A stretch of DNA of 64,000 bases from Terebella lapidaria. Lineage: Eukaryota > Annelida > Polychaeta > Terebellida > Terebellidae. This document shows positions 1-12,210 of this stretch, in pieces; position 1 is the first letter of the stretch, and each line of letters opens with the position of its first letter. Location: contig OX424562.1 in NCBI GenBank assembly GCA_949152475.1, positions 41,340,157 through 41,404,156 of the forward strand, read 5' to 3'. Below the pieces are notes generated by a model. The model was not told where the DNA came from. It saw only the letters and a list, made by a program, of their open reading frames with translations, and searched no databases. The position numbers were made by a program, and so were the translations under genes.

Positions 1-349
1 ATCTAACATGAAATGTGTAAATTGGCTTGTGGGGCTAAAGAATTGCACATACAGGTTAGGATTGCATTATTAGCATATAGTAAGAAGAGCAGAAGATCAC
101 TATCTTTTGGTGACCTAAAGGGAAGTCAACTGTGAAGGCTTAATCTCAAGGTCATGCCTGACCTGAAATGTGTAAATTGGCCTTTACGGACAAAATACTT
201 GTAGATAGACATTATATTTGTACTATGAATATATGTTGTATACAAAATTATATACAGCACACCTAATGGTGACATTGACGTATGTACAAAAAGATGACCT
301 TGATTGATAAATCTGAATGTCATATCTCACCTGTGGTGCTCGAACCAAA
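1..349. other. NCBP1 intron or upstream sequence, no gene seen
   Basis: No coding segment is recognisable. An 18-base direct repeat (TGAAATGTGTAAATTGGC) occurs near 9 and again near 166. A stray AAGGTCA-type motif near 150 may be a decayed unit of the hairpin-element family whose end follows at 350-389. The upstream NCBP1 exons lie outside the window. Confidence 0.4.
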
Positions 350-389
350 ATTGTCCGGTAACCTATCTTAGCCCTTGGGCTAATTTTTT
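350..389 (-). mobile_element. Terminal stub of hairpin-ended tandem-core element
   Basis: Read on the minus strand this is the end seen in the larger copies at 27958, 38893 and 40730: the perfect 7-bp hairpin TTAGCCCAAGGGCTAA (368-383 here, reversed) followed by the terminal motif GGTTACCGGACAAT. No core repeats remain beside it, so only the end survives. It lies in an intron just ahead of the first NCBP1 exon in the window. Confidence 0.6.
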
Positions 390-478
390 AAAATTTTGCA
401 TGCTCATCCCAGTATCTATGGCATGCATCTACATGGACATTTAACCATATTCATGCAGAAAAATGATATTTGACTAAG

Positions 479-3400
479 AGTACACACTATGTGACACCCC
501 CTCCTCCCCGCCAGTACCTGGATTGTCTGTGGGAACAGCTACAGAATCTACAGAAGGCGGGGTGGGTGGAGCACCAAATTCTCCGGCCGTACCTGGCGTT
601 TGACGGGGTTCTGTGTGACGCTCTACAGCACAGCCTGCCCCAGATCATCCCGCCCTCCCACAACGAGGAGCTCGTCTACCCGCTACCCTCCGTCATCTTC
701 AGGATGTTTGACTACACCGACGTACCCGAGGTCAGAGGTCACAGGGCACTGAGGACTTGTTAAATGTAGATACAGTTATATTGTTCTGTTATTAGAGTAA
801 CTCAGCTTGCATGAGCTTTGGGTATTATCCCAAAATATTCCAGTTGAACATCAGTTTACCAGCTCAAATGTCAGTGAAGTTAGTTAAAGTTAAAGTTAAA
901 GATGGTATTTGACACCTTTTTATTGAAATGCTGAATACTTTCTCTTGTTCATGTATGTCCACCGGTTGCAGGGTCCTATTTTACCGGGCTCCCACGCGAT
1001 AGAGAGATACCTTCTGGAGGAGCAGTTACACCGAATCATTCACTCACACAGCCGGGAGAGGAAAGATTGGTGAGTGCTGGTTATAAACCACATCGTGTTG
1101 GTTTGCTGGAGACTCACTGACTTATATTCTGTATTGGAATAATGACAATGGGTGAGGCAAGAAAGGTGTACTGATAATAATGTACTGTGAATTTGGCCTT
1201 TCAGTGCTGCAGCACTTCTCAGTTTTCCTGTCAGAGGCAAGATTCCTCTGAACTATTTGATTGTGGAGGTTAGTTTGCTACGTTACATTCCATTCTGTTC
1301 ACATTCCATTTTTGCCTGCACTTGACCATTAAACCTTGAATTTTTGCATGTGTATTTTTTGCCCACAGGTATCGTTTGGTCAGTTGTTCCAGTTGCCACG
1401 CGCTCCGTATATTGAGCTGTTCTATGGATCACTTCTCATAGAGTTGTGCAAACTACAACCCAGCTCTATGCCGCAAGTGGTATCCTTGAAACTTCAAACT
1501 CTGTTACAATCTGAAAAAGTTACTGCTCTTCATTGATTTTTTTTTTTAAAAACACACTTGAAACCCAGTATTTAACTCACAATATGATCCTATTATGTAG
1601 TTTTCTGTGAATCAATTTCACTCAGTTACCTCATGACTATTTTAGGAATACAGTGAGTGTAGAACTCTCAGTCCAGTACATATTTCTACAAACCCCTATC
1701 AGCGTTACCACCCTTGACCGCCCCCTTCCAGCTTGCTCAAGCGACGGAGATGTTGTTCGAGCGCCTGGACACGATGAACACGGCGTGTATCGAGCGACTC
1801 GTGGCCTGGTTCTCCTATCACCTGAGTAACTTCCAGTTTCGCTGGAGCTGGGAGGACTGGGCCGAGTGTCTCGATGGCGATATAGACGCACCCAAGGCCA
1901 AGTTTGTTCGAGAGGTGCTGCAGCGCTGTATGAGGTATCAGTATGGGCCGCCGTGTACATAAAGTGCTGTGTGTGTGTTTTTGGGTGAATAGAATTAATA
2001 ACAAACCTCCTGAGAGATAAATGTTGTGAATTCCTGAGTAGAAAATTGAGCAGGCTCTTAATTATGAGATTTTGGGGGTGAAATATTGCAATGAGCTGAG
2101 CTTATTTGGAAGTCTGAAATCTTTATGGTTATTTTGTTCTTCCATAGATTGTCATATCACCAGAGAATGATTGACCTGGTCCCAGAAAACTTTAGAGTAC
2201 TCGTCCCGAAGAAACCGGTGCCACATCTGAAGTATGAGAAGGAGGGTGCTGGTGAGGGAGAGATGAAATAATTGATTTATATGTACTGTTATCACTAATA
2301 TATGCGATAGCATATGCAATATTTTGTGGTATATTCTGTTCGGCTGAATGGAATACATCATTGATCTAGTGCAGGTCCAATGGTCCATTCATCATTTCCT
2401 ATCAACCGAGTGCGCAAGAAAACTCAATTGTTGTCACAGAACTAGCTGTTTGTGACTATGACGATGTGACATTGTTTTTATCCCAGGCGGTCTCCCTGGA
2501 ACAATGACTGCTCACAGACTCCTGCAGGCCTTCAAGTCCAAGTGTACCCCAGAAGAGGCCTTCGCTGTCATCCGGGAGATGGGCACCCCACCAGACGGTA
2601 CGGCTGTTACCATAAAGCTAATTCTTATCTCATTACTGGGTTTTGAGACAACTCCAGCAAACCCTAAATTTTGGTCTCAAGTGAGACCTATCAAAGTTAA
2701 AAGGCCATTTCAGACCAAGTCAATTCCCATCTCATGCCAGGATCTACTTCGAATGTATACACAAATGATAATTATTCCAACATGGAATTATCAGTACACC
2801 AAGAGAGTAAAAACTGAGTTCTAGATTTGTAAATCTTCTCTTGTACAGGTGACTTGAATTCGCTGAGGATCGAGGTGTTTGTTCAAACTTTACTCTTCTT
2901 GGGAGCCAAATCATTCAGCCATTCTTTCTCTGCAATTGCCAAGTATGGAACACATTTTAGAACTCTAACTTTCCTAATAATAGCTTGCAAACATGAGAAA
3001 AAGTCCAGTAGGGTTCTTTAAGCCAATGTGTAAAACTTCTAGGAATAGCACACCACTTGAATAGTTATCACCTAAGAGTTGACCTTGACCTTTGACCTCC
3101 ACTTGTCAGATTCCACAACATTTTGAAAGCGCTAGCTGAGAGTCCAGAGAACCAGCTCTGCTTACTCAAGTGCACGTATGAACTCTGGAAAGATCACCAA
3201 CAGGTCTGTTTTCTGCCAGAAAAAATATTGCTAAGTATTAGCGTTATCAGATCAAGTGGTATTTTCCACTGCAATCGTGAGAGATTTCCATCTGATATGG
3301 TGATGCTTACTACACCAGTGAATATGGTGATCTTTAATCCACATATTACTGAACATGATGTTTTGGTGCATCTACATCAGCTAGTGTCCACTGCGTCCTT

Positions 3401-4751
3401 CTGTCCATGTGTACATCTGTTGTTGTTCTCCAGATGCTGGTTGTGTTGATTGACAAGCTGTTGAAGACGCAGATTGTGGAATGTTCTGCTGTGGCAAACT
3501 GGATCTTCTCCGACTCCATGTCACAGGATTTCACCTGGTCTGTGTATAATATTATTGTCCATGTATAGGGATCTTTAAGCCTTGATGTCCACTTTCTTAT
3601 ATGTTTGAACAGTTTTACATCAATTCACTGTTGAATACCATGTGATTCTGATCTTGGTCAGTTTTTACGTGTGGGAGATCATGCACTCTACGATCAAGAA
3701 GATGAACAAGCAGGTCCAGAAGCTGCAGAAGGAGGCGGAGGACGCTCGGGACCGGCGAGACGCAGCGGACCGGAGGGTATGTGTCCGACAAACGTGGCGT
3801 GCTGTGTGTCCAACAAACGTGGCATGCTGTGTGTCCGACAAACGTGGCATGCTGTGTGCGAACCATGAATACAGATATATGCTAACGGAAACATGACCAG
3901 GGAACAATTTGTAGAACCAAACACTTCTTGATTGACATGCAGGCGAGGGACGGTATGGACCTGGACGAGGAGATGGAAGACGTGCCGACTATGGACATGA
4001 TGGAACGGATGGAGGACAAACTGGAGGCCGCTCAGGGCGAACAGAAAAACCTCTTCCTCATCATCTTCCAGGTAACAATGGGAGCTGAGTCTTCGTGTCT
4101 GTGAATTAGCAAGTGTGGTATAAAATCTTCCTTCAGCAGGTCGAATATGATTATGCAGATTTACTTGTCTTGAAAAAGTTAACAATACTGAAAGTCATGT
4201 AATTGCTATACAATTTTATGGTGCCAATCTCAGACAAATTCATATACATGTCAAATTTGAGAGAACTGTGATGCAGGTTCAATGCCCTGGCTTGATACTA
4301 AAGCTATTTGCTACTGTGTTGAATGCAGCGCTTCATCATGAGCCTGACGGAGCATCTGTCCCGCTGTGAGAGCGAGGGGCAAGACTACAACACGCCGTGG
4401 TACAAGTGGGCCGTGGAGAGATTACAGCAAGTCTTCCTGGCGGTCAGTAAACAGGGGGGTCATCGTGCTCAGTCCTGAACTATTTCAAACCTACAGTGTT
4501 TGGGTGTTATTGCTGGAATGGACATACTTGAATGTTTCAGAGTTTACTTGTGTGTACAGAAAAGTCAGTGACTGACTGTAAGAAGAGCCCATTACGTGAA
4601 TTCAGAATGATAATTTGTTGTATGTTGACATTTGCAGCACCACGAGCAGGTGTACAAGTATATCAACACGCTGGAGACGCTCATGTTCACTAGCGACATC
4701 GACCTGCACATCCTGGAGGTTTTCCAGCAGTTCTGTGCCTTGAGGTCCTGA
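479..4751 (+). CDS. NCBP1: Nuclear cap-binding protein subunit 1 (CBP80), 3' exons
   Basis: NCBP1 is the large subunit of the nuclear cap-binding complex. With NCBP2 it binds the m7G cap of Pol II transcripts and couples capping to splicing, export and decay. Exons: 479-730, 972-1069, 1205-1268, 1369-1479, 1732-1934, 2148-2251, 2487-2597, 2849-2942, 3110-3203, 3434-3537, 3662-3776, 3943-4071, 4329-4442 and 4638-4751 (TGA). Boundaries are GT/AG and phases agree throughout, giving 568 codons, the C-terminal ~70% of a ~790-residue family protein. Diagnostic stretches include [62 protein letters not shown] and VFQQFCAL, covering the second and third MIF4G-like helical domains. The first acceptor (near 478 or 480) is poor in pyrimidines, so that start may be off by two bases. 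A 25-bp triplicate lies at 3778-3858, just after one donor. Earlier exons lie outside the window. Confidence 0.95.
3778..3858. repeat. 25-bp tandem repeat, three copies, in NCBP1 intron
   Basis: The unit TGTGTCCGACAAACGTGGC plus TGCTG is repeated three times with one or two differences. It begins right after the donor of the exon ending at 3776. Small frames run through it but it is intronic. Confidence 0.8.
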
Positions 4752-5345
4752 CCGAAGTGCTACATTCCGGGGCTATCCTGCCAAGGATTATTGGGCACTT
4801 CAGAAACTACAGTGGTCCCTGTAAGATAAGACCTCACCTTTAGCAGAGAAAATGAGGTCTTATCTTACAGGAAGTCTTATTTCACAGGTTCATTTACATG
4901 TTAAATTGATCTTTGGGGAATACAAAAAAGTCTTTACAGACAGGGAAGTCTTATTTTGGATGTGTCTTATCTTACAGGGACCACTGTATAGACTGTCTTG
5001 ATTTGCTGGTCAAAAAACTATTTCTCAAGGTTCAAAACCAAGGTTTCCTGGATTGTCTGAAGTGGGAAGTTATGATTTAGAATGTAACATCAAGCGGTAG
5101 CATTCCATTCTGATGTGAAATATGTTGTTTGCATTTACTACTATTGTAAAAATATACTGTACATGTCCGTTCTCAAATTTCTGAAATTGCATTTTGTAAA
5201 ACCATAATATTTTACTCTTGCTCTTAGCTAATAAATGCAACAAAACAATGATTTGACAAGAGAGAGGTAGTATTGTGTTTTGTCAGAAACCGCATCACAA
5301 GTGCTGCTGTATATTGTATTTTTTCTGTACAATTAAAACTTTTAT
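4752..5345 (+). other. NCBP1: NCBP1 3' UTR with poly(A) signal
   Basis: This is non-coding sequence after the NCBP1 stop. A canonical AATAAA lies at 5230-5235 in AT-rich sequence, and an ATTAAA follows near 5333. Either could direct cleavage. The UTR contains a small inverted-repeat transposon at 4810-4986, so the mature transcript would carry a foldable hairpin. Confidence 0.7.
4810..4986. mobile_element. MITE, Tc1/mariner-like, TA target duplication
   Basis: This 177-bp element has perfect inverted ends of at least 23 bp starting CAGTGGTCCCTGTAAG and is flanked on both sides by TA (4808-4809 and 4987-4988). TA duplication and CAGT-type ends are the hallmark of the Tc1/mariner/pogo superfamily. 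An inner inverted copy of the end (4853-4870) can also pair with 4818-4835, giving two competing stems. There is no coding capacity. It sits in the NCBP1 3' UTR. Confidence 0.85.
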
Positions 5346-5469
5346 ACATCACAATGCTTCATTTTTACTGCTCACTTTGAGTTGTCAAAAAAACATAGTG
5401 TTTGTGAGAAAATGACCTCCCCATCATATCAGAGAAGCCACTAGAGCCATTAGAGAGATAGCACACAAC
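5346..5469. other. Spacer downstream of NCBP1, nothing recognised
   Basis: Short AT-rich stretch between the NCBP1 poly(A) region and the first end of the repeat block. No gene or repeat was recognised. Confidence 0.4.
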
Positions 5470-5602
5470 ATTTTTAGGTTACCGGACATTTGGTCCTTTA
5501 ACCTATTGCCGTGGCGTTGCGTCCGGCGTCGGTCAACAATTTTATCTTTAAAGTTTACGGTCGGATTTTTCTGAAATTTTGCACAAAAATGCCTAAAAAT
5601 AT

Positions 5603-8346
5603 TTCTCGAGGGAGGTATTTTTTAGGTTACCGGACCTATGCACATATAGGAAATTATATATGCCGATTATTCTCGTGACCTTGAATTTGACCTTCGACCT
5701 CATTTCAAGGTCACAGCACAAAATGGCTAATATATGCTTATTATCGACTTTACAGCTTAGGAATCAATTGTCAGCATATAGGAAATGATATATTCTGAAT
5801 ATTATCGTGACTTTAAATTTGACCTTTGACCTCATTTTCAAAGCCACAGGACAAAATGGTTAATGTCTCGCTTATTATCGACTTTACAGCTTAGGAATCA
5901 ATTGATGTATGCCGAATATTTCGATGACCTTGAACTTGACACTTGACCTCGTTTTCAAAGTTAGAGCAGAAATTCGCTAATATCTTGCTTATTATCAACT
6001 TTACAGCTTAGGCATCAATTGAGGACATAGGAAATTATATATGCCGAATATTCTTGTGAGCTTAAATTTGATCTTTGACCTCAATAAACTGAAAGCGATA
6101 CAAAAGCAAAGAATATCTTTGACAGTACTAGTCAGTTCCATTCTAGATTCATACCATTGTATATTAGGCTCTAACACGATCGACTTACGTAGAGCAAGTT
6201 TAAGGCGTGAATGATGTGCAATTATTCTCATGACTCTATGACATTGCTTTCAGCTTACATACAACTGAAACATATATCTTGGGTCCGGTAAGCGCAGAGC
6301 CATACGGCTCTATTTTAGATTTTCGCATTTTTTTCAAAATGGCGGCGTTTTCGTCGAAAGATGGCCAATTTTGGACTTTGACGGCCGTTTTCTCAAAATC
6401 TGTTCATTAACTTTTTTTCTTATTGATGCATACACTCCTCATATATACCCATGTGACGTGTATAAATTTTGTTGCCCTTGAATCGCTCGGAGTGGGCCAT
6501 TTTGGGCCCAAACTTGGCCCAATTGGGACTTTCCCATGTTAAATTCTCCTATGCTTTATAATGGCCTAATATCTCACTTAATATTGAGATTAGAGACAAT
6601 GAATCAATTGTGGACATATAGGAAATGATATATGCCGAATATTCTGATGACCTTGAAGTTGACCTTTGACCTCATTTTCGAGGTAATAGTACAAAATGGC
6701 TAATATCTCCCTTATTATTGACTTTACTGCTTAGGAATCAATTGCGGACAAATAGGAAATGATATATGCCGAATATTCTGATGACCTTGAATTTGACCTT
6801 TGACTTCATTTTGAAGGTCACAGGACAAAATGGCTAATATCTCACTTATTATTGACTTTACAGCTTAAGACCTGGACCTGGACGAGGAGATGGAAGACGT
6901 GCCGACTATGGACATGATGGAACGGATGGAGGACAAACTGGAGGCCGCTCAGGGCGAACAGAAAAACCTCTTCCTCATCATCTTCCAGGTAACAATGGGA
7001 GCTGAGTCTTCGTGTCTGTGAATTAGCAAGTGTGGTATAAAATCTTCCTTCATCAGGTCGAATATGATTATGCAGATTCTCGAGGGAGGTATTTTTTAGG
7101 TTACCGGACCTATGCACATATAGGAAATTATATATGCCGATTATTCTCGTGACCTTGAATTTGACCTTCGACCTCATTTCAAGGTCACAGCACAAAATGG
7201 CTAATATATGCTTATTATCGACTTTACAGCTTAGGAATCAATTGTCAGCATATAGGAAATGATATATTCTGAATATTATCGTGACTTTAAATTTGACCTT
7301 TGACCTCATTTTCAAAGCCACAGGACAAAATGGTTAATGTCTCGCTTATTATCGACTTTACAGCTTAGGAATCAAATGATGTATGCCGAATATTTCGATG
7401 ACCTTGAACTTGACACTTGACCTCGTTTTCAAGGTTAGAGCAGAAATTCGCTAATATCTTGCTTATTATCAACTTTACAGCTTAGGCATCAATTGAGGAC
7501 ATAGGAAATTATATATGCCGAATATTCTTGTGAGCTTAAATTTGATCTTTGACCTCAATAAACTGAAAGCGATACAAAAGCAAAGAATATCTTTGACAGT
7601 ACTAGTCAGTTCCATTCTAGATTCATACCATTGTATATTAGGCTCTAACACGATCGACTTACGTAGAGCAAGTTTAAGGCGTGAATGATGTGCAATTATT
7701 CTCATGACTCTATGACATTGCTTTCAGCTTACATACAACTGAAACATATATCTTGGGTCCGGTAAGCGCAGAGCCCTACGGCTCTATTTTAGATTTTCGC
7801 ATTTTTTTTCAAAATGGCGGCGTTTTCGTCGAAAGATGGCCAATTTTGGACTTTGACGGCCGTTTTCTCAAAATCTGTTCATTAACTTTTTTTCTTATTG
7901 ATGCATACACTCCTCATATATACCCATGTGACGTGTATAAATTTTGTTGCCTTTGAATCGCTCGGAGTGGGCCATTTTGGGCCCAAACTTGGCCCAATTG
8001 GGACTTTCCCATGTTAAATTCTCCTATGCTTTATAATGGCCTAATATCTCACTTAATATTGAGATTAGAGACAATGAATCAATTGTGGACATATAGGAAA
8101 TGATATATGCCGAATATTCTGATGACCTTGAAGTTGACCTTTGACCTCATTTTCGAGGTAATAGTACAAAATGGCTAATATCTCCCTCATTATTGACTTT
8201 ACTGCTTAGGAATCAATTGCGGACAAATAGGAAATGATATATGCCGAATATTCTGATGACCTTGAATTTGACCTTTGACTTCATTTTGAAGGTCACAGGA
8301 CAAAATGGCTAATATCTCACTTATTATTGACTTTACAGCTTAAGAA
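5603..8346. repeat. Tandem duplication, ~1474-bp period, inside the array
   Basis: 5603-6870 recurs at 7077-8344 with only about six differences by eye, an identity near 99.5%. The first copy ends in CAGCTTAAGA and is followed by a 205-bp piece of NCBP1 (6874-7078). The second copy then starts at TTCTCGAGGG. Past 8345 the second copy continues into the ordinary array, showing that the NCBP1 piece is a filler at the duplication junction. The near identity points to a recent event or to a haplotype mis-join in the assembly. Confidence 0.85.
6874..7078 (+). pseudogene. NCBP1: Duplicated NCBP1 exon fragment
   Basis: These 205 bases match 3957-4161 with one difference seen. They include all but the first 14 bases of the exon at 3943-4071 (encoding [20 protein letters not shown] and [11 protein letters not shown]), its GT donor and about 90 bases of the following intron. 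It lies 2.1 kb beyond the NCBP1 stop, lacks an acceptor and the rest of the gene, and is flanked by repeat DNA, so it is not expected to be a working exon. Confidence 0.9.
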
Positions 8347-10370
8347 TCAATTGTGGACATATGGGAAATGATATATGCCGAATATTCTGATGACCTTGAA
8401 ATTGACCTTTGACCTCATTTTCAAGGTCACAGGACAAAATGGCTAATATCTCACTTATTATCGATTTTACAGCTTAGGGATCAATTGTGGACATAAAGGA
8501 AATGATATATGCTGAATATTCTCGTGACCTTGACCTCTGACCTCGGTTTCAAGGTCAGAGCACAAAATGTCTTATATATCTCGCTTATTATCGACTTTAC
8601 AGCTTAGGAATCAATTGTGGGCATATAGGTAAGTATATGTGCTGAATATTCTGATAACCTTGAATTTGACCTTTGACCTCATTTTCAAGGTCACAGGACA
8701 AAATGGCTAATATCTCATTTATTATCGATTTTACAGCTTAGTTATCAATTGTGGAGATATAGGAGATGATATATGCTGAGTATTCTCGTGACCTTGAATT
8801 TGACCTCTCACCTCAGTTCCAAGGTCAGAGCACAAAATGGCTAATATCTCCCTTATTATTGACTTTACTGGTTAGGAATCAATTGCGGACAAATAGGAAA
8901 TGATATATGCCGAATATTCTGATGACCTTGAATTTGACCTTTGACCTCATTTTCAAGGGCACAGGACAAAATGGCTAATATCTCACTTATTATTGACTTT
9001 ACAGCTCAGAAATCAATTGTGTACATATAGGAAATGGTATATGCCGAATATTCTGATGACCTTGAAATTGACCTTTGACCTCATTTTCAAGGTCACAGAA
9101 CAAAATGGCTAATATCTCACTTATTATCGATTTTACAGCTTAGGGAACAATTGAGGACATAAAGGAAATGATATATGCTGAATATTCTTGTGACCTTGAA
9201 TTTGACCTCTGACCTAGGTTTCAAGGTCAGAGCACAAAATGCCTATTATCGCGCTTATTATCGACTTTACAGCTTAGGAATTAATTGTGGACATATAGGA
9301 AATGATATATGCAGAATATTCTGATGACCTTGATTTCTACCTTTGACCTCATTTTCAAGGTCACAGGACAAAATGGCTAATATCTCACTTAATATCGATT
9401 CTACAGCTTAGAGATCGATTGTTGACATATAGGATATGATATATGCTGAATATTCTCGTGACCTTGAATTGACCTCTGACCTCAGTTTCAAGGTCAGAAC
9501 ACAAAATGGCTAATATGTCGCTTATTACTGACTTGACAGCTTAGGAATCAATTGTGGACATATAGGCAATGATATATGCCGAATATTCTGATGACCATGA
9601 ATTTGACCTTTGATCAATTATGAACATGTAGGAAATGATATATGCAGATTATTACAATGACATTGAATTTGACCTTTGACCTCATTTTCAGGATCACAGG
9701 ACAGAATGGCTAATATCTCACTTATTATCGATTTTACAGCTTAGGGATCAATTGTGGACATATAGGATATGATATATGCTGGATATTCTTGTGACCTTGA
9801 ATTTGAACTCTGATCTCACTTTCAAAGTCAAGAGCAAAAACAGTTTATATCTCTCTTATTATCGACTTTACAGCTCAGGAATCAGTTGTGGACATTCAGG
9901 AAATGATATATGCCGAATAATCTAATGACTTTAAATATGACCTTTGACCTCATTTTCAAGGTCACAGGAAAAGATGGCTAATATCTCGCTTCTTGTTGAC
10001 TTCACAGCTGAGGAATCAATTGTGGACATACAGGAAATGATATACAGATTATATACAGATTGCAGATTATTCTCGTGATCTTGGATTTGACCTTTGACCT
10101 AAATTTCAAGGTCACGGGACAAATGACTAATATCTTGCTTCTCTATTCTCTCTATAGCTTGGGAACCAGTTGTGGACATATTGAATCTTCTGATGACCTT
10201 GAAGTTGACCTTGACCTTATTTTCAAGCTCAGAGCACAAAATGGCTAATGTCTTGCTTATCATCGACTTTACAGCTTGGGAATCAATTGCGAACACAATG
10301 GAAATGAAAGATGCTGAATATTCTCATGACCTTGAACTTCACCTTTGAACTCACAAAATCTGACTTTGTC

Positions 10371-10678
10371 TGACAGAAATACAAAATCTGACTTTTAACA
10401 TCACTCCGCACTTATATTGCATGGTTAAAATGACAGCTTTAGTTTTAACTTCATGAGACCTATCTGTATTAACACCTTTTCAATCTGATTCAATCGACTG
10501 GATCTTGACAAATCCCAGCATTTACCTATTGTGGCATATATACACATTTCATTCTGTAACATTTACAACCAGTAACATTTACAAAAGGTATTGGTCAAAA
10601 GCAGAGATGAAAAGAGGATTATCGGGGAATTAATACAACAATATGGAATTCTGTACATGGAGTACAGAACTGTTATCA

Positions 10679-10680
<2 letters not shown>
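10371..10680. other. Intergenic stretch, nothing recognised
   Basis: AT-rich sequence between the tandem core array and the AT microsatellite. No coding or RNA gene was seen. Confidence 0.4.

Positions 10681-10757
<77 letters not shown>
10681..10757. repeat. (AT)n microsatellite
   Basis: Some 34 AT dinucleotides followed by GT and a short further AT run. The apparent tyrosine/isoleucine frame across it is an artefact of the repeat. Confidence 0.98.
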
Positions 10758-12210
10758 CTTTATAATATGTACATCTCAGGTGAAAGGTAATTCACAAGTA
10801 CAGTTGTGAGCTAAAAACATTTACGGTGAGACAGTTTAGGGACAAGTCATTCAATGTTATTACAAGTACACTGCAAGTGACTTTCAACGAGGTATAAAAG
10901 CTCTGGATCTCCTTCTGAGTGGTGAATATGTAACCGGCTCTAATTTACGATGTACTGCCTCGTATAACAGTCTGATTAACATAATGTTATTCTCTTATTT
11001 GCTACCTCCAAGTCCCAGTTTTTGAACCATTGTAAATGGCTGATGTCAAGGTTGGACTTGAAACTGATTCAACTTGCGAAACTTGGCACGAGTATAAAGT
11101 GTGCAAAATACACAGCTATAAAACATTCCAACTATTAATCTCGGAAAGCAGTCAGATAAACACAAATCAGTCACATATAGGGCAAATCTGAATCTGCATC
11201 AATATATTCTAGTTCATTTATGATTCATTACACTAAAATTTACAAGATAGTCTCCTCTGAAGGGAAACTTTCAGAAAAACTCATTCAGATGACAAACATA
11301 CAGTTTACACCCAGACACCAGACTGCTCTACACATTCTGCTCTTCACACTCCAAGCCATACACTTTGTGGGATACCACTACACTACCAACAATAACAAGT
11401 CACTTTCCTGTCATTCACAAATGATATCAACACTGAAACAAACCTGTACAAACAGTGATGAGCATGTCAGAAACAAAAATACACATCACTTCTGCAATGT
11501 GTTTCATAAACTAATCATTCACATAGAGTCTCACTCTGCCAAAAGTAATACTACTGACTGCAGTATAAACTGAAGACAATTCATTCTACTAACTTTATCA
11601 TACAATCAGGACATGTTCCAAACTTGACAATACAGGGTCAAGTGGGAACAGGACTCTATTGTAGCAAGCATGATCGGAGTTCACTTCTGTAAGCCCATCA
11701 TTATTCACACATCACTTCTTCACTTCAAAAAACAAGGTCCTAATGAAAACATTTTCCTCTTCATTAAACGACAACAACGGTTTGAGTGAAGCAAACTTTT
11801 GGAATCAGGAGACAAAAAGAAAGGAAAAGACGCCTGGACTTGAACAATCACAAGTGGCCACTCGCAAGCTGTCACATCTAAGACTTCCTCTGTCTCAAGT
11901 CTTCAGAGTCTTTGCCTTTGTGATCATTGGAGTTGGTGCTGAAATGAAAGAATGACCTCATTATTAATAGGCCTATGTAATGCATCAGATATATGATGAG
12001 ACATTTATCAACGTCTTATACAGTAACATATATTGATGACCGTATATGCATCCCATATATTGAGAGACAAAAATATATTTGCGAAATTTGCAACTTAATT
12101 GGAACTTGAAATACAATGTTTTCACAGTAAGTTGCAGGTCATACTGAATAACTGGTTATTTCCCATCCAAGACCCGTCGCTCACAGCTGATCAGCTTTCT
12201 CGCGGTGCTC
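10758..12210 (-). other. Downstream/3' UTR side of basigin-like gene
   Basis: No coding similarity was seen on either strand. This stretch follows the stop codon of the minus-strand basigin-like gene and probably includes its 3' UTR. I did not find a clear AATAAA on the minus strand near the stop, so the transcript end is not placed. Frames at 11220-11573 and 11743-11955 have low-complexity translations and no recognisable domain. Confidence 0.45.

Larger units (their letters stand above)
5470..10370 (-). mobile_element. Hairpin-element copy with long ~133-bp tandem core
   Basis: The left boundary matches, in reverse, the distal end of the copies at 27958-30190 and 38893-40729: GGTTACCGGAC, then the GCCGTGGCGTTGCGTCCG region. 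Most of the rest is a direct array of a ~133-bp unit containing GACCTTGAATTTGACC, TTTGACCTCATTTTCAAGG, AAAATGGCTAATATCTC, ACTTTACAGCTTAGGAATCA and GATATATGCCGAATATTC. Unique element sequence near 6280-6600 and 7750-8070 (AAAATGGCGGC, TTGGGCCCAAACTTGG) matches the non-array part of the other copies. The hairpin TTAGCCC end expected at the right is absent, so the copy is truncated near 10370. No transposase or Rep/helicase is encoded. A non-autonomous rolling-circle (Helentron-type) element is my best guess. Confidence 0.65.

Noticed and set aside
6001-7705. Two identical 76-codon minus-strand frames as a duplicated gene
   Set aside because: They lie within tandem repeat DNA and are identical only because the 1.47-kb block is duplicated.
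10591-10809. Open frame with a long Tyr-Ile run
   Set aside because: It is the translation of an (AT)n microsatellite.
11220-11573. 117-codon plus-strand frame downstream of the basigin-like gene
   Set aside because: No domain, biased composition, and it is antisense to the likely 3' UTR of the minus-strand gene.
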